This document shows positions 15,293 to 23,896 of a DNA stretch of 64,000 bases, piece by piece. Position 1 is the stretch's first letter; every line of letters starts with the position of its first letter. The notes under the pieces are model-generated. The model was not told the origin of the DNA. It did no database searches and saw nothing but the letters and a program-made list of their open reading frames with translations. Source of the stretch: Nitrospira sp. SG-bin2 (GTDB lineage Bacteria > Nitrospirota > Nitrospiria > Nitrospirales > Nitrospiraceae); NCBI GenBank assembly GCA_002083405.1, contig LVWT01000056.1:1-64000 (forward strand), in the 5' to 3' direction. Position numbers and translations under genes: made by a program.

Positions 15293-15830
15293 CCGCAAGC
15301 CGGTACGGAAGACACGCGGCCGTATTGTACTTGTGCTCGGCGGGGCGGCTTCTGGGAAAAGCGAGAACGCCCTTCGGATCGCAGGCCCGCGCGGCCCGCG
15401 AGCGTTTGTAGCCACAGGGCAGGGGCTGGATGGGGAAATGGCGGCAAGGATCGCCCGGCATCAGGCCACACGTTCGGCAGATTGGGAGACAGTAGAAGAA
15501 CCGCTCGAAGTGGAAGCATGGTTTGCCAAGCACGGACTTCAGTATCGGACGATTCTCTTTGATTGCGTCACACTGTGGCTGAGTAATCTTATCGGAGCTG
15601 GTGCGAATGAGGCGGCCATTCACATGCGCGTCGGGGCGCTTCTGAAGTCGATGCAGACCGCTTGTTCGAGAGTAGTGATCGTCAGCAACGAGTTGGGGAT
15701 GGGGCTGGTGCCTGCGGAGCCGGCCACGAGGGGATTTCGTGATCTCGCCGGTCGCGTGAATCAGCAGATCGCCGGAGCGGCGGATGAAGTCCATCTGGTC
15801 GTCAGCGGCATCCCGATCCGATTGAAGTAA
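15270..15830 (+). CDS. cobU: Adenosylcobinamide kinase / guanylyltransferase
   Basis: Bifunctional CobU/CobP enzyme that phosphorylates adenosylcobinamide and then attaches GMP to give AdoCbi-GDP, the substrate of CobS. The P-loop VLGGAASGKSENALR, the LFDCVTLWLSNL strand and VIVSNELGMGLVPAEPATRGFRD block are diagnostic. The first 17 residues are an Arg/Lys-rich extension. It overlaps the pduO gene by 23 bp and ends 14 bp before cobT. Length 186 is normal. Confidence 0.95.
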   Translation: MPSRKPNSRKPVRKTRGRIVLVLGGAASGKSENALRIAGPRGPRAFVATGQGLDGEMAARIARHQATRSADWETVEEPLEVEAWFAKHGLQYRTILFDCVTLWLSNLIGAGANEAAIHMRVGALLKSMQTACSRVVIVSNELGMGLVPAEPATRGFRDLAGRVNQQIAGAADEVHLVVSGIPIRLK

Positions 15831-15844
15831 ACTGGGGAGACACG

Positions 15845-16897
15845 ATGTCCTTACAAGAAGTGCTTGACCAAATACAACCGCTCGATATGGCGTTACGTAA
15901 ACAAGCGCAGACCCGGTTGGATAGGCTGACCAAACCGCTCGGCAGTCTGGGCCGATTGGAAGAATTGGCCGCACAGTATGTGACGATCACTGGCGAGATG
16001 AAGCCAAATGTTCCACGAGGCGTCGTCTTCACATTTTCCGCTGATCATGGAGTGACAGTGGAAGGGGTCAGTGCCTACCCAAGAGAGGTGACACCTCAAA
16101 TGGTGTTGAATTTTTTGAGAGGTGGGGCGGGGGTGAATGTATTGGCACGGCACGCCGGGGTAGACGTGCGGGTCGTCGATATCGGCGTCGACTACGAGTT
16201 CGGAACGGTGCCTGGATTGTTCGACCGAAAAATCATGAAGGGGACTCATAACCTAATGGTCGAGCCGGCTATGACACGCAGTCAAGCGGAGCAGTCACTG
16301 TTGGTTGGTATGGAGTTGGCGACAAACGCTGTGCAGGAGGGTGTCGGTCTCATTGGAACGGGTGAGATGGGCATCGGCAATACGACGCCGAGTGCGGCAA
16401 TCACAGCCGTGATGACCAGGCGGTCGGTCGCTGATGTGACGGGCCGAGGCACCGGGGTTGACGAGGCCGGGCATGCGCGAAAAATGCATGTGATTCAAAC
16501 CGCACTCGATAGACACCGCCCTGACCCTAGCGATCCACTTGATGTGCTGGCTAAGGTGGGGGGATTGGAAATTGGCGGACTTGCCGGATTGATCCTGGGC
16601 GCCGCCGCAGCTCGGATTCCTGTGGTCCTGGATGGCTTCATCGCCGGGGCCGCGGCATTGATTGCAGTGGGGCTGCAGCCGTCTTGCCGCGACTATCTCA
16701 TTGCCTCCCATCGTTCGGTCGAAGAAGGCCATCGTGTGTTGTTGGATCATCTCAGCCTGAAACCGTTGTTGGATCTCGACCTCCGTTTGGGGGAGGGCAC
16801 CGGGGCCTGTTTAGGCATCAATCTCGTCTATGCTGCGATCAAGATATACACAGAGATGGCCACATTCGGCGAGGCTGGAGTCGCGGAGAAAGCCTAA
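15845..16897 (+). CDS. cobT: Nicotinate-nucleotide:DMB phosphoribosyltransferase
   Basis: Activates DMB to alpha-ribazole phosphate using nicotinate mononucleotide. Signature segments: RLDRLTKPLGSLGRLEELA, FSADHGVTVEGVSAYP, GTGEMGIGNTTPSAA, and the C-terminal FGEAGVAEK containing the catalytic Glu. The 350-residue length is standard. It lies 14 bp after cobU and 3 bp before cobS, in the expected order for nucleotide loop assembly, downstream of bluB which supplies its substrate. No anomalies. Confidence 0.97.
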   Translation: MSLQEVLDQIQPLDMALRKQAQTRLDRLTKPLGSLGRLEELAAQYVTITGEMKPNVPRGVVFTFSADHGVTVEGVSAYPREVTPQMVLNFLRGGAGVNVLARHAGVDVRVVDIGVDYEFGTVPGLFDRKIMKGTHNLMVEPAMTRSQAEQSLLVGMELATNAVQEGVGLIGTGEMGIGNTTPSAAITAVMTRRSVADVTGRGTGVDEAGHARKMHVIQTALDRHRPDPSDPLDVLAKVGGLEIGGLAGLILGAAAARIPVVLDGFIAGAAALIAVGLQPSCRDYLIASHRSVEEGHRVLLDHLSLKPLLDLDLRLGEGTGACLGINLVYAAIKIYTEMATFGEAGVAEKA

Positions 16898-16900
16898 ACC

Positions 16901-17659
16901 ATGGGTGCGATTGCCCGTCCATTTGTGTTTGCCTGGCATTTTTTGACGGCCATTCCGTTAAGCCGGGGTGCCCATGAGCCGGTTGCGACGGAACTGGCGG
17001 CTTCGATGGCGTGGTATCCAATCGTCGGTATTCTGATCGGGGGCGGACTCGTCGGCACTGATTGGGTGTTGGGAAAGATCTTCGCTCCAGAAGTTGTCAA
17101 TGCGCTACTGATCGTTGAACTGGTGCTGCTGACACGCGGGCTGCACCAGGACGGGCTGGCCGATACATTGGATGGGCTAGCTGGAGGACGGACAGCGTCC
17201 AAACGCTTGGAGATTATGCGTGATCCCCGTATCGGGGCAATCGGCGCAACCGGGTTGTTTCTTTCATTACTCCTTCGGTATGCCGCTCTCTTGGCCTTGC
17301 CATCGGCCATCCGATTGCCGGCGCTTCTGTGCATGCCGGCTTTGGGGCGATGGGCCATGGTCACCGTGGCGTGGGCGTCCCCCTACGCGCGCACAGAGGG
17401 AGGGCTGGCGGCGCCGTTTCTCACCCATTTAACATGGGGATACCTTTCGGCAGCGACGGCGGCTCTGTCAATTGCACTGAGTGTCATGTTTGGCCCGCGT
17501 GGCGCTCTTGTCATTCTTGTGGCAGGAGCGGCGCTGATCGTTCTCGTGTGGCGAATGTGCCGGATATGGTTCGGAGGAATCACCGGAGACACGCTTGGCG
17601 CCACGAATGAAGTGACGGAGATTCTCTTTCTGCTCCTCGTGCCCTTGTTGCTTGTCTAG
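16901..17659 (+). CDS. cobS: Adenosylcobinamide-GDP ribazoletransferase (cobalamin synthase)
   Basis: Polytopic inner-membrane enzyme that joins AdoCbi-GDP with alpha-ribazole (phosphate) to form adenosylcobalamin (phosphate). Features: FLTAIPLS near the N terminus, the TRGLHQDGLADTLDGLAGG motif with acidic metal ligands, RLEIMRDPRIGAIG, and about six hydrophobic helices. 252 residues is typical. It begins 3 bp after cobT. Its stop codon is directly followed by a 188-bp foldback element that separates it from cbiB. Confidence 0.96.
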   Translation: MGAIARPFVFAWHFLTAIPLSRGAHEPVATELAASMAWYPIVGILIGGGLVGTDWVLGKIFAPEVVNALLIVELVLLTRGLHQDGLADTLDGLAGGRTASKRLEIMRDPRIGAIGATGLFLSLLLRYAALLALPSAIRLPALLCMPALGRWAMVTVAWASPYARTEGGLAAPFLTHLTWGYLSAATAALSIALSVMFGPRGALVILVAGAALIVLVWRMCRIWFGGITGDTLGATNEVTEILFLLLVPLLLV

Positions 17660-17847
17660 CCCGCATTATTCATGAACACTTCTGCTGCAATCGCCGATCC
17701 GCTGTTCCGACAAGCCTGCGGCCGGCGGGCTCGCCCCTCGGATCTTCGGCGTACTGCACGAGTACGCCTCAGGTCCTCGGGGCTCCGCGCGCCGGTCTCA
17801 CGACGCGGCTTGGCAATTTCGCGACAAACTGTCATGAATAATGCGGG
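17660..17847. repeat. Foldback (MITE-like) element 2 between cobS and cbiB
   Basis: Perfect 16-bp terminal inverted repeats CCCGCATTATTCATGA (17660-17675) and TCATGAATAATGCGGG (17832-17847) bound a 188-bp imperfect palindrome with apex CGTACTGCACGAGTACGCCT. The two arms align through most of their length with scattered mismatches, so the transcript can form one very long hairpin. It begins at the base after the cobS stop and ends 6 bp before the cbiB start, i.e. inserted inside the operon without interrupting either gene. No transposase is encoded. Confidence 0.88.
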
Positions 17848-17853
17848 CTGGCC

Positions 17854-18810
17854 ATGACGGGAAGTGAAGTACTGCTTGCGGCCAGCGTCGATGCGGTCGT
17901 CGGTGATCCCCGTTGGTTGCCGCATCCTGTGCGTGTGATGGGGCGTTGTATCGCCTGGTGCGATGAGCATGTCAGGATGATATGTCGTGGCCGTGGGGGG
18001 CTTCGCCTGGCGGGGTTCTGTCTGGCCCTAGGATTGCCGGTCTGTGTGTATGCCGCAGGGCTTGCGACGATTGAGGCAGCGGGCAGCCTGTCCGGTTGGT
18101 TCGGTACGGCGGTCTCCATTCTGCTTGCGTCGACGACGCTCGCTGGCCGTGATTTATGGGACCATGCTCAAGCCGTGCGCGCACACCTCCAAGCGGGGAA
18201 CCTTCAGGGTGCTCGATTGGCGGTGGCGATGATTGTGGGGCGTGACACCGGAGAGTTATCTGAGTCCGATATCACGCGCGCAACTATTGAAACGGTAGCG
18301 GAAAGTACTTCCGACGGCATTGCCGCGCCCCTGTTCTATCTTGCCATCGGCGGCGCGCCGCTTGCGCTTGCGTATAAGGCCGTCAACACTCTGGATTCGA
18401 TGATCGGCCATCGAGATGCCCGGCATATCGACTTCGGTTGGGCTTCAGCCAGGCTTGACGATGCAGCGAATTGGGTTCCGGCACGTCTGACGGCGCTGCT
18501 CCTTATTCTTGCGGGAGGCTTGCTTACGGGACAGGTTGATCGGATGCGGCAGGGGTGGTGTGTGTTAGTCCGTGATGGCGGCAAACATCCCAGCCCGAAC
18601 AGTGGAAGGCCTGAGGCGGCCATGGCCGGCGTACTTGGAGTGCGATTGGGGGGACGGAGCAACTATGACGGAGTCCCTCACGAAAGGCCGTTCCTGGGGG
18701 AGGGGCTGAGGGGTGTGGCGGTAGAGGATGCCGCAATTGCGATGCGAATGATGGCTCTGACCTATCTGCTTGGAACGCTGACTGCGGCGGGGTGCCTGTG
18801 GCTGGTGTAA
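17854..18810 (+). CDS. cbiB: Adenosylcobinamide-phosphate synthase
   Basis: Membrane enzyme (CbiB; CobD in aerobic nomenclature) that attaches aminopropanol phosphate to adenosylcobyric acid. The opening LLAASVDAVVGDPRWLPHPVRVMGR, VGRDTGELSESDITRATIETVAESTSDGIAAPLFY and GGKHPSPNSGRPEAAMAG are family hallmarks. Several hydrophobic segments fit an integral membrane protein; 318 residues is standard. No good ribosome binding site precedes the ATG because the foldback element ends 6 bp upstream; translation may depend on that RNA structure. It overlaps the next gene by 19 bp. Confidence 0.96.
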   Translation: MTGSEVLLAASVDAVVGDPRWLPHPVRVMGRCIAWCDEHVRMICRGRGGLRLAGFCLALGLPVCVYAAGLATIEAAGSLSGWFGTAVSILLASTTLAGRDLWDHAQAVRAHLQAGNLQGARLAVAMIVGRDTGELSESDITRATIETVAESTSDGIAAPLFYLAIGGAPLALAYKAVNTLDSMIGHRDARHIDFGWASARLDDAANWVPARLTALLLILAGGLLTGQVDRMRQGWCVLVRDGGKHPSPNSGRPEAAMAGVLGVRLGGRSNYDGVPHERPFLGEGLRGVAVEDAAIAMRMMALTYLLGTLTAAGCLWLV

Positions 18811-19910
18811 GCAAGCCTGTGCACGGTGGCAATGTCTACGCTGCATCGCGCGAACTGTCGTGCGATGTGAGGGACCTGATCGATTTCAGCGCCAGTATCA
18901 ATCCGCTGGGCCCCTCTCCGCTTGTCTGGAAGGCGGTCTCAAAGGCCCGCCATTTGTTGAACCATTATCCTGATCCGGAATGTTGGGAACTGCGGCAGGC
19001 ATTGGCGCGACTGTGGCAGTGCGATGTCGAGCAGCTTGTTGTGGGAAACGGTTCGATGGAATTGATCCATGCGCTGCCTTCTGCGCTGAAGATTCGCCAT
19101 CTGCTGCTGCTTCAACCTACGTTTGCCGAATATGCCGCGACGATGGCGCGCACGGGAGGTCGAGTCACGGGAGTCTCTGCTAAACGTAGTGAACAGTATG
19201 CGCTGCCGATCGATCGGCTGCGCAGAATATTGAGTGCGCAGTCCACGCGATCTCATTCCTATGATGGCATCGTGCTGTGCAATCCGAATAGCCCGACAGG
19301 GCAGGTCTGTGATGCCGCTGATCTGATGGAATTGGCTCAGGCAGCGGCGAGACGAGGGATGTGGCTGATTGTCGATGAGTCCTTTGCCGACTATTGTCCT
19401 GAGCGATCGCTGCTTCCACGCAAAGGGCAATTCGCACGAATAGTCGTCTTGCGGAGTCTGACCAAGTTTTATGCATTGCCGGGTCTGCGGGTCGGATACG
19501 CAGTTGCGGATGCTCCGGTGGCGCAACAGCTGCGCCGGTATTTGCCGCCATGGTCGGTGTCTGCGATGGGGCAAGTGGCTGCGCTCGCGGCCGTACAGGA
19601 CCAGATACATGCCCGGAGGAGTCTGCAATTCATCGCCAAAGAGCGTGTGCGGTTTGCGGGAGAACTCGCGATCATGCCGGGTTGTACAGTGCTGCCGACC
19701 TATGCGAATTTCATCTTTCTGGAACTGCCGCGCGGGTGGCATGCGGCCACAATGGCTGCGCGTCTCAGGCTGGATGGATTATTGATACGAGACTGTTCCG
19801 ATATGCCTGGGGCCGGCGCACGATCGGTACGAGTAGCCGTGCGATCGCGGCGGGACAACGACCGGCTGTTGAGAACATTGGCGGGCGCATTACGGCAGGG
19901 ACCGGCATGA
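18792..19910 (+). CDS. cobD: Threonine-phosphate decarboxylase-like aminotransferase
   Basis: PLP enzyme of fold type I that makes (R)-1-aminopropan-2-yl phosphate from threonine phosphate for the CbiB reaction. Seen: VHGGNVYAAS at the N terminus, IDFSASINPLGPSP, CNPNSPTGQ, VDESFADY, and the PLP Lys in SLTKFYALPGLRVGY. GTG at 18792 is favoured as it overlaps cbiB as usual for this operon and keeps the conserved HGG segment. Histidinol-phosphate aminotransferases are close relatives; the HGGN motif and neighbours favour CobD. The stop overlaps cbiZ by 4 bp. Confidence 0.93.
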   Translation: MPVAGVSKPVHGGNVYAASRELSCDVRDLIDFSASINPLGPSPLVWKAVSKARHLLNHYPDPECWELRQALARLWQCDVEQLVVGNGSMELIHALPSALKIRHLLLLQPTFAEYAATMARTGGRVTGVSAKRSEQYALPIDRLRRILSAQSTRSHSYDGIVLCNPNSPTGQVCDAADLMELAQAAARRGMWLIVDESFADYCPERSLLPRKGQFARIVVLRSLTKFYALPGLRVGYAVADAPVAQQLRRYLPPWSVSAMGQVAALAAVQDQIHARRSLQFIAKERVRFAGELAIMPGCTVLPTYANFIFLELPRGWHAATMAARLRLDGLLIRDCSDMPGAGARSVRVAVRSRRDNDRLLRTLAGALRQGPA

Positions 19911-20641
19911 CGATGAGACTGCGATCACCAGCGCAGACTCGGTTTTGGATCGCGCAGAATACGCTGGCCGTTGATTTGGGTGGCCGCCGGCGCGTGTTGT
20001 CTTCCGCTCCACAAGGAGGCGGGCTCACGACTGCGACGCATGTCTTGAATCATCAGGTGGAATCAGCTCCCGCTGTACATGGTCCTCGTCCGACACCCGT
20101 ATGGGGTAGTCCCTCCAGGCATTTACGCAAGCTGGCGTTGTCGCTGGGACTCGACACCGATACGGTTGGTTTGATGACGGCTGTGCCCATGAAACAACTG
20201 GTCACCGCCCGCGCGTCATCCGGAAATCTGTGGGTGGAGTGCTTTGCGACGGTTGGCGTGACGAATGCTGTCCGAGCGGGAGAATGGCCGCCGCAGCTGC
20301 GTCGTCGTCATGGATCAGGCAAACCCGGCACAATCAATCTCATTCTTGTCACCAGCGCCAGTCTTTCCCACGCCGCGATGGTCGGTGCCGTGCAAGTTGC
20401 CACTGAAGCCAAAACCGGCGTGTTGCGCGATCATGCTGTGCCAAGCAGCATCGGCGCCTCGGAAGCTACCGGCACCGGCACCGACGCCGTGGTGATTGCC
20501 AGCCGTATGCACGGGCACGGCCCGCCGCATCGGTATAGCGGGACCCATACCGTGATCGGGGCGCTCATCGGCTGTGTGGTTGCACACTGCGTCTCCCACG
20601 GTCTGGCAAAGGCGAGAAAATGGCACGAGATGCATCCATGA
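19907..20641 (+). CDS. cbiZ: Adenosylcobinamide amidohydrolase CbiZ
   Basis: Removes the nucleotide-loop aminopropanol linker from salvaged adenosyl corrinoids to give adenosylcobyric acid, letting the cell rebuild B12 with its own lower ligand. Family features: VGLMTAVPMKQLV, ATVGVTNAVRAGE, GTINLILVTSASLSHAAMVGA and ATGTGTDAVVIAS. The start at 19907 (ATGA overlap with cobD) is chosen; the longer frame upstream lies inside cobD in another frame. 244 residues is normal for CbiZ. Its presence with BtuB and BtuFCD indicates active remodelling of imported corrinoids. Confidence 0.93.
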   Translation: MTMRLRSPAQTRFWIAQNTLAVDLGGRRRVLSSAPQGGGLTTATHVLNHQVESAPAVHGPRPTPVWGSPSRHLRKLALSLGLDTDTVGLMTAVPMKQLVTARASSGNLWVECFATVGVTNAVRAGEWPPQLRRRHGSGKPGTINLILVTSASLSHAAMVGAVQVATEAKTGVLRDHAVPSSIGASEATGTGTDAVVIASRMHGHGPPHRYSGTHTVIGALIGCVVAHCVSHGLAKARKWHEMHP

Positions 20642-22203
20642 GCGCGAAAGCACTGGCTGTTCTTGGCACTGGGTCTGACGTAGGCAAGAGCATCATAGCT
20701 GCCGGGTTGTGCCGGCTTCTCGTTCGTGCCGGAATAGGCGTCGCGCCGTTCAAAGCCCAGAACATGTCGAATAATTCCTATGTCACGAGGGAGGGGAAGG
20801 AAATCGGCCGCGCGCAAGCGTTGCAAGCGCAGGCCTGTCGCCTCGATCCTCATGCGGACATGAATCCGATTCTGCTCAAGCCTGAGTCGGATCGGCGCGC
20901 GCAAATTGTTGTGCAGGGAACGGTGTGGGGAAAGTCGGAGGCGCGGGACTATTGGGCAACGACGACAGCGTTGGCTGAACGCGTGAAGGACAGTTATGGA
21001 CGGCTTGCGCAGGAGTTTGAAGTGATTGTTATCGAAGGGGCGGGAAGCGCGGCCGAAATGAATTTGCGGGATCGTGATCTTGCCAATTGGGCGGTGGTTG
21101 CACATGCGGATGCCCGTGTCGTGCTGGTTGCAGATATCGATCGTGGCGGTGTGTTTGCACAGATTGTCGGGACGCTGGATCTCATCAGTGTGGAAGAGCG
21201 TGCGCGGGTGATCGGCGTCATTATTAATAAATTTAGAGGCGACCGAACGCTTTTCGATGACGGTATACGCTTTCTCGAGTCACGAACAGGGCTTCCGGTG
21301 TTGGGTGTCGTGCCCATGTTGCAGGATCTTTCCATTGATCAGGAAGATAGCGTGGCAGTGGAACGCGCGCGCCAGATGCTCTTTGATCCCACGCATATCA
21401 ATATCGCCGTCGTCCTGTTGCGCCGGATGAGCAACTTTACAGATTTCAAACACCTGGCGTGGGAGGAGGATGTCCGCCTGCGGTACGTCGAACGTCCTCA
21501 GGACCTTGCCGGCGCGGATGTCGTCATTATTCCGGGCAGCAAGAATACACTGGAGGATCTATGGGCCCTCCGGGAAGCCGGATTTCAAGAAGTCGTGCAC
21601 AGACATGTCGGCTCCGGTGGAGAATTGATCGGGATCTGCGGAGGGTTTCAAATGCTCGGGCGCAGATTCTCTGATCCGGAGGCGGTGGAATCAGGAGGTG
21701 AAATCGAAGGATTCGGACTGCTCGACATATCGACGGTCATGATGCCGGTGAAAACAACGAGTCTGATTGAGGCGCAACCGCTTCATATCCTCGAAGAGGG
21801 CATGTCTCCTATCCAAGGCTACTATATTCATATGGGTGTCACAGATCGCGGGAACGAGGGTCCATGTTTCCAGGTTTCCTGCCCACAGGATTTCTCAGGT
21901 CCGGGCGGCGGGTCTTTGGCAGAGGTGCTCCTTGATGGTGCGGTGAACCGTACCGGTCTTGTGTGGGGAACCTATATACACGGTGTGTTCGATCAGCCTA
22001 ATTTCCGGCGAGCCTGGCTCAATCGAATTCGCCGGCGCAAGGGTTGGGAGATCCTGAATCTGGATACGTCAGAGTCTGTATCAAGGCGGCTTAACGGGGA
22101 ACTCGACCGTTGGGCAGACCATCTCGCAACACATCTTGATGTCGAGCCGATTTTCAGATGGGTCGGGTATGGCAATGCTGTGCCCGATGAGCGCGTGCAA
22201 TAA
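20638..22203 (+). CDS. cobQ: Adenosylcobyric acid synthase (glutamine-hydrolysing)
   Basis: CobQ/CbiP amidates side chains b, d, e and g of adenosylcobyrinate a,c-diamide. N-terminal ATPase: LGTGSDVGKSIIAAGLCR, FKAQNMSNNSYVT, EGAGSAAEMNLRDRDLANW and DIDRGGVFAQ. C-terminal glutaminase: IIPGSKNTLEDL, nucleophile Cys in IGICGGFQMLGR, and YIHGVFD. 521 residues from ATG 20638, which overlaps cbiZ by 4 bp; ATG 20620 is possible. It is the last cobalamin gene; I see no intrinsic terminator after it. Confidence 0.96.
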   Translation: MSAKALAVLGTGSDVGKSIIAAGLCRLLVRAGIGVAPFKAQNMSNNSYVTREGKEIGRAQALQAQACRLDPHADMNPILLKPESDRRAQIVVQGTVWGKSEARDYWATTTALAERVKDSYGRLAQEFEVIVIEGAGSAAEMNLRDRDLANWAVVAHADARVVLVADIDRGGVFAQIVGTLDLISVEERARVIGVIINKFRGDRTLFDDGIRFLESRTGLPVLGVVPMLQDLSIDQEDSVAVERARQMLFDPTHINIAVVLLRRMSNFTDFKHLAWEEDVRLRYVERPQDLAGADVVIIPGSKNTLEDLWALREAGFQEVVHRHVGSGGELIGICGGFQMLGRRFSDPEAVESGGEIEGFGLLDISTVMMPVKTTSLIEAQPLHILEEGMSPIQGYYIHMGVTDRGNEGPCFQVSCPQDFSGPGGGSLAEVLLDGAVNRTGLVWGTYIHGVFDQPNFRRAWLNRIRRRKGWEILNLDTSESVSRRLNGELDRWADHLATHLDVEPIFRWVGYGNAVPDERVQ

Positions 22204-22464
22204 AATCCCTTCCATCAGTTTGTTCTCCAAGAGATTTCAATTTCGTGGCTCTCCGTTATGTCCGCCTGAACATGTCGGAACTGTGCTTGCCGCCAATTAT
22301 GAACCATAGTACGACATCGCCTGAGCCTGTCTCGATACGGTTTCTGGAATTGCTAGAACGTAAACGCACCGCCGATATTTATCGATTCCTTGCAAAGCAA
22401 CCGCAAGTCGCTACACTTTCGTAAAAGTGTGTGCCGGTCCCCCCCTGAGTGCCGGGAGGAGAGT

Positions 22465-23199
22465 ATGAGGGTGCGGGTGTCTCCGCTTGTAGCAGGGATT
22501 GGCCTCTGTGCCCTGCTGGCCGGCCTTCCGGTTAACGCGAAGACAGGCGAAGAGGCCGACACTGCTGAGTTGCTGATCGCTCTTGTCAAGATCGGTCGCG
22601 CCATCGTGTCCGAACACCAGACGCTCATCAACGACGCGGCAAAAGGCAATAAAGGATTTACGGACGATGTCGTGGGGCGCAAGATCGTCGAGCAGTTTCT
22701 GGCTGAGACTCGGATCGATTTGTCGCATCCATCCGGCCACTCCCAATATGAGAGTTTGCTCGCCATGCTGCAGTCTGAACGCGAAGTGATTCTGGATGCA
22801 CAGCCGGCCATCAATAAGCAGGGGATTGCATTCAAGGGGTTCATTCCATCCTCGTTTGCGAGGAAGGCAGGGCAGAAGTTTTTCGCCAAGACCGGCATCA
22901 AAGTGAAGCTGACGAGCCTGGATTCCCGATATCCCGGCAACCAACCCGATGATTTTGAGGCCGAGGTTCTTCGCTTATTTGCCGATCCGCGCCATCCCAG
23001 AGGACAACGGTACGCGAAAGTCACCGTCGTGAACGGCAAACCGGCTATGCGTGTGATGAGCCCGGAATATGCCGATGCCGCATGCCTGGTCTGCCACGGA
23101 GGCCCAGAGGGAGAGCAGGACATGATGGGCATGAAGAAAGAAGGATGGGTAGAGGGCGGGCCTGCTGGCGCGATCAGTGTGGTGATGCCGCTTCGTTGA
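22465..23199 (+). CDS. Periplasmic Tll0287-like c-heme sensor protein
   Basis: A 244-residue exported protein with signal peptide (residues 1 to about 25, ending LPVNA) and one c-type heme site, CLVCHGGP, near the C terminus. The body (YEVILDAQ-like region, IPSSFARKAGQKFFAKTGIKVKLTS, ADPRHPRG, MRVMSPEYADAACLVCHG) matches the Tll0287-like/DUF3365 heme domain seen alone or as the sensor part of kinases and chemoreceptors. ATG 22465 has GGGAGGAG upstream. It directly precedes a CheW-MCP-CheA cluster, so it may feed redox or gas signals to that pathway. A small inverted repeat ACACTTT-CGTA-AAAGTGT at 22413-22430 lies in the presumed promoter. Confidence 0.85.
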   Translation: MRVRVSPLVAGIGLCALLAGLPVNAKTGEEADTAELLIALVKIGRAIVSEHQTLINDAAKGNKGFTDDVVGRKIVEQFLAETRIDLSHPSGHSQYESLLAMLQSEREVILDAQPAINKQGIAFKGFIPSSFARKAGQKFFAKTGIKVKLTSLDSRYPGNQPDDFEAEVLRLFADPRHPRGQRYAKVTVVNGKPAMRVMSPEYADAACLVCHGGPEGEQDMMGMKKEGWVEGGPAGAISVVMPLR

Positions 23200-23215
23200 G
23201 CAGTGTGAAAACGGA

Positions 23216-23329
23216 ATGGCCGCTGAAAGTGCGGCCCTGATCGTGCAGTTCAAATCCGACGATGTTCTGCAAATTGTGAACGCTCGCATTGGGGTGATTG
23301 AAACGACTGTGTCCGACGTGGCGGGGTGA
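23216..23329 (+). CDS. Possible 37-residue peptide between sensor and CheW
   Basis: An ATG-started frame ending 7 bp before the cheW start gives MAAESAALIVQFKSDDVLQI followed by VNARIGVIETTVSDVAG. It is compact and fills the gap between two operon members, but it lacks a clear ribosome binding site and I recognise no family. It could be a real small protein, a leader peptide, or chance. Confidence 0.3.
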   Translation: MAAESAALIVQFKSDDVLQIVNARIGVIETTVSDVAG

Positions 23330-23336
23330 GGAGACA

Positions 23337-23846
23337 ATGGAGCAAAGGTTAGACAGGGAAGAGTCTAGTGCCGGGTCGCGTCCTGTTCTGCTTAGGCCAT
23401 CTCCTCCATCTCGATTTTGCCTGTTTATGCTTGGAGCGGAGAGTTTCGCCGTTGAACTCAACCACGTACGCGAAATATTTACGCTTGAATCGATCACTCC
23501 CGTACCCGATATGCCGCCGGTGTTGGTGGGGGTCGCCAATGTCCACGGAGTGATAGTTCCACTCGCCGACTTACGCCCGGTACTGGGGATGCCAAGTTCC
23601 TCGGCACTGCGGTATGCGGTCATTATGCGGTGTGGAGCGCAACAGATCGGCATTGTGATCGATGAGGTTCCGGAGATTGGAACGATCGAGGCCAACGATA
23701 CGCTGGAGAAATTGCCTGACGAGATGGCTCGGCATCGTCCCTTTCTTTCCGGGTTGTTGAGACTGGGTAGCCGAGTGAGCGGCTTGGTAGAGGTGTCCAG
23801 ACTAATGGCCATGGTCGACGGTACGTTCGATCAGGAGGCGGCGTGA
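23337..23846 (+). CDS. cheW: CheW-like coupling protein
   Basis: Adapter of two SH3-like lobes that links chemoreceptors to CheA. Seen: FMLGAESFAVELNHVREIF, TPVPDMPPVLVGVANVHGVI and PLADLRPVLG, standard CheW motifs; the domain covers residues 25-165 of 169. A short Ser/Pro-rich N-terminal extension is present. ATG 23337 follows GGTGAGGAG. The next genes are an MCP and a CheA hybrid, giving a self-contained signalling array. Confidence 0.93.
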   Translation: MEQRLDREESSAGSRPVLLRPSPPSRFCLFMLGAESFAVELNHVREIFTLESITPVPDMPPVLVGVANVHGVIVPLADLRPVLGMPSSSALRYAVIMRCGAQQIGIVIDEVPEIGTIEANDTLEKLPDEMARHRPFLSGLLRLGSRVSGLVEVSRLMAMVDGTFDQEAA

Positions 23847-23896
23847 CATGATGAGTCTGAAGGGCGATTATTTTATGGTTGGCGGGGAGGATGGTC

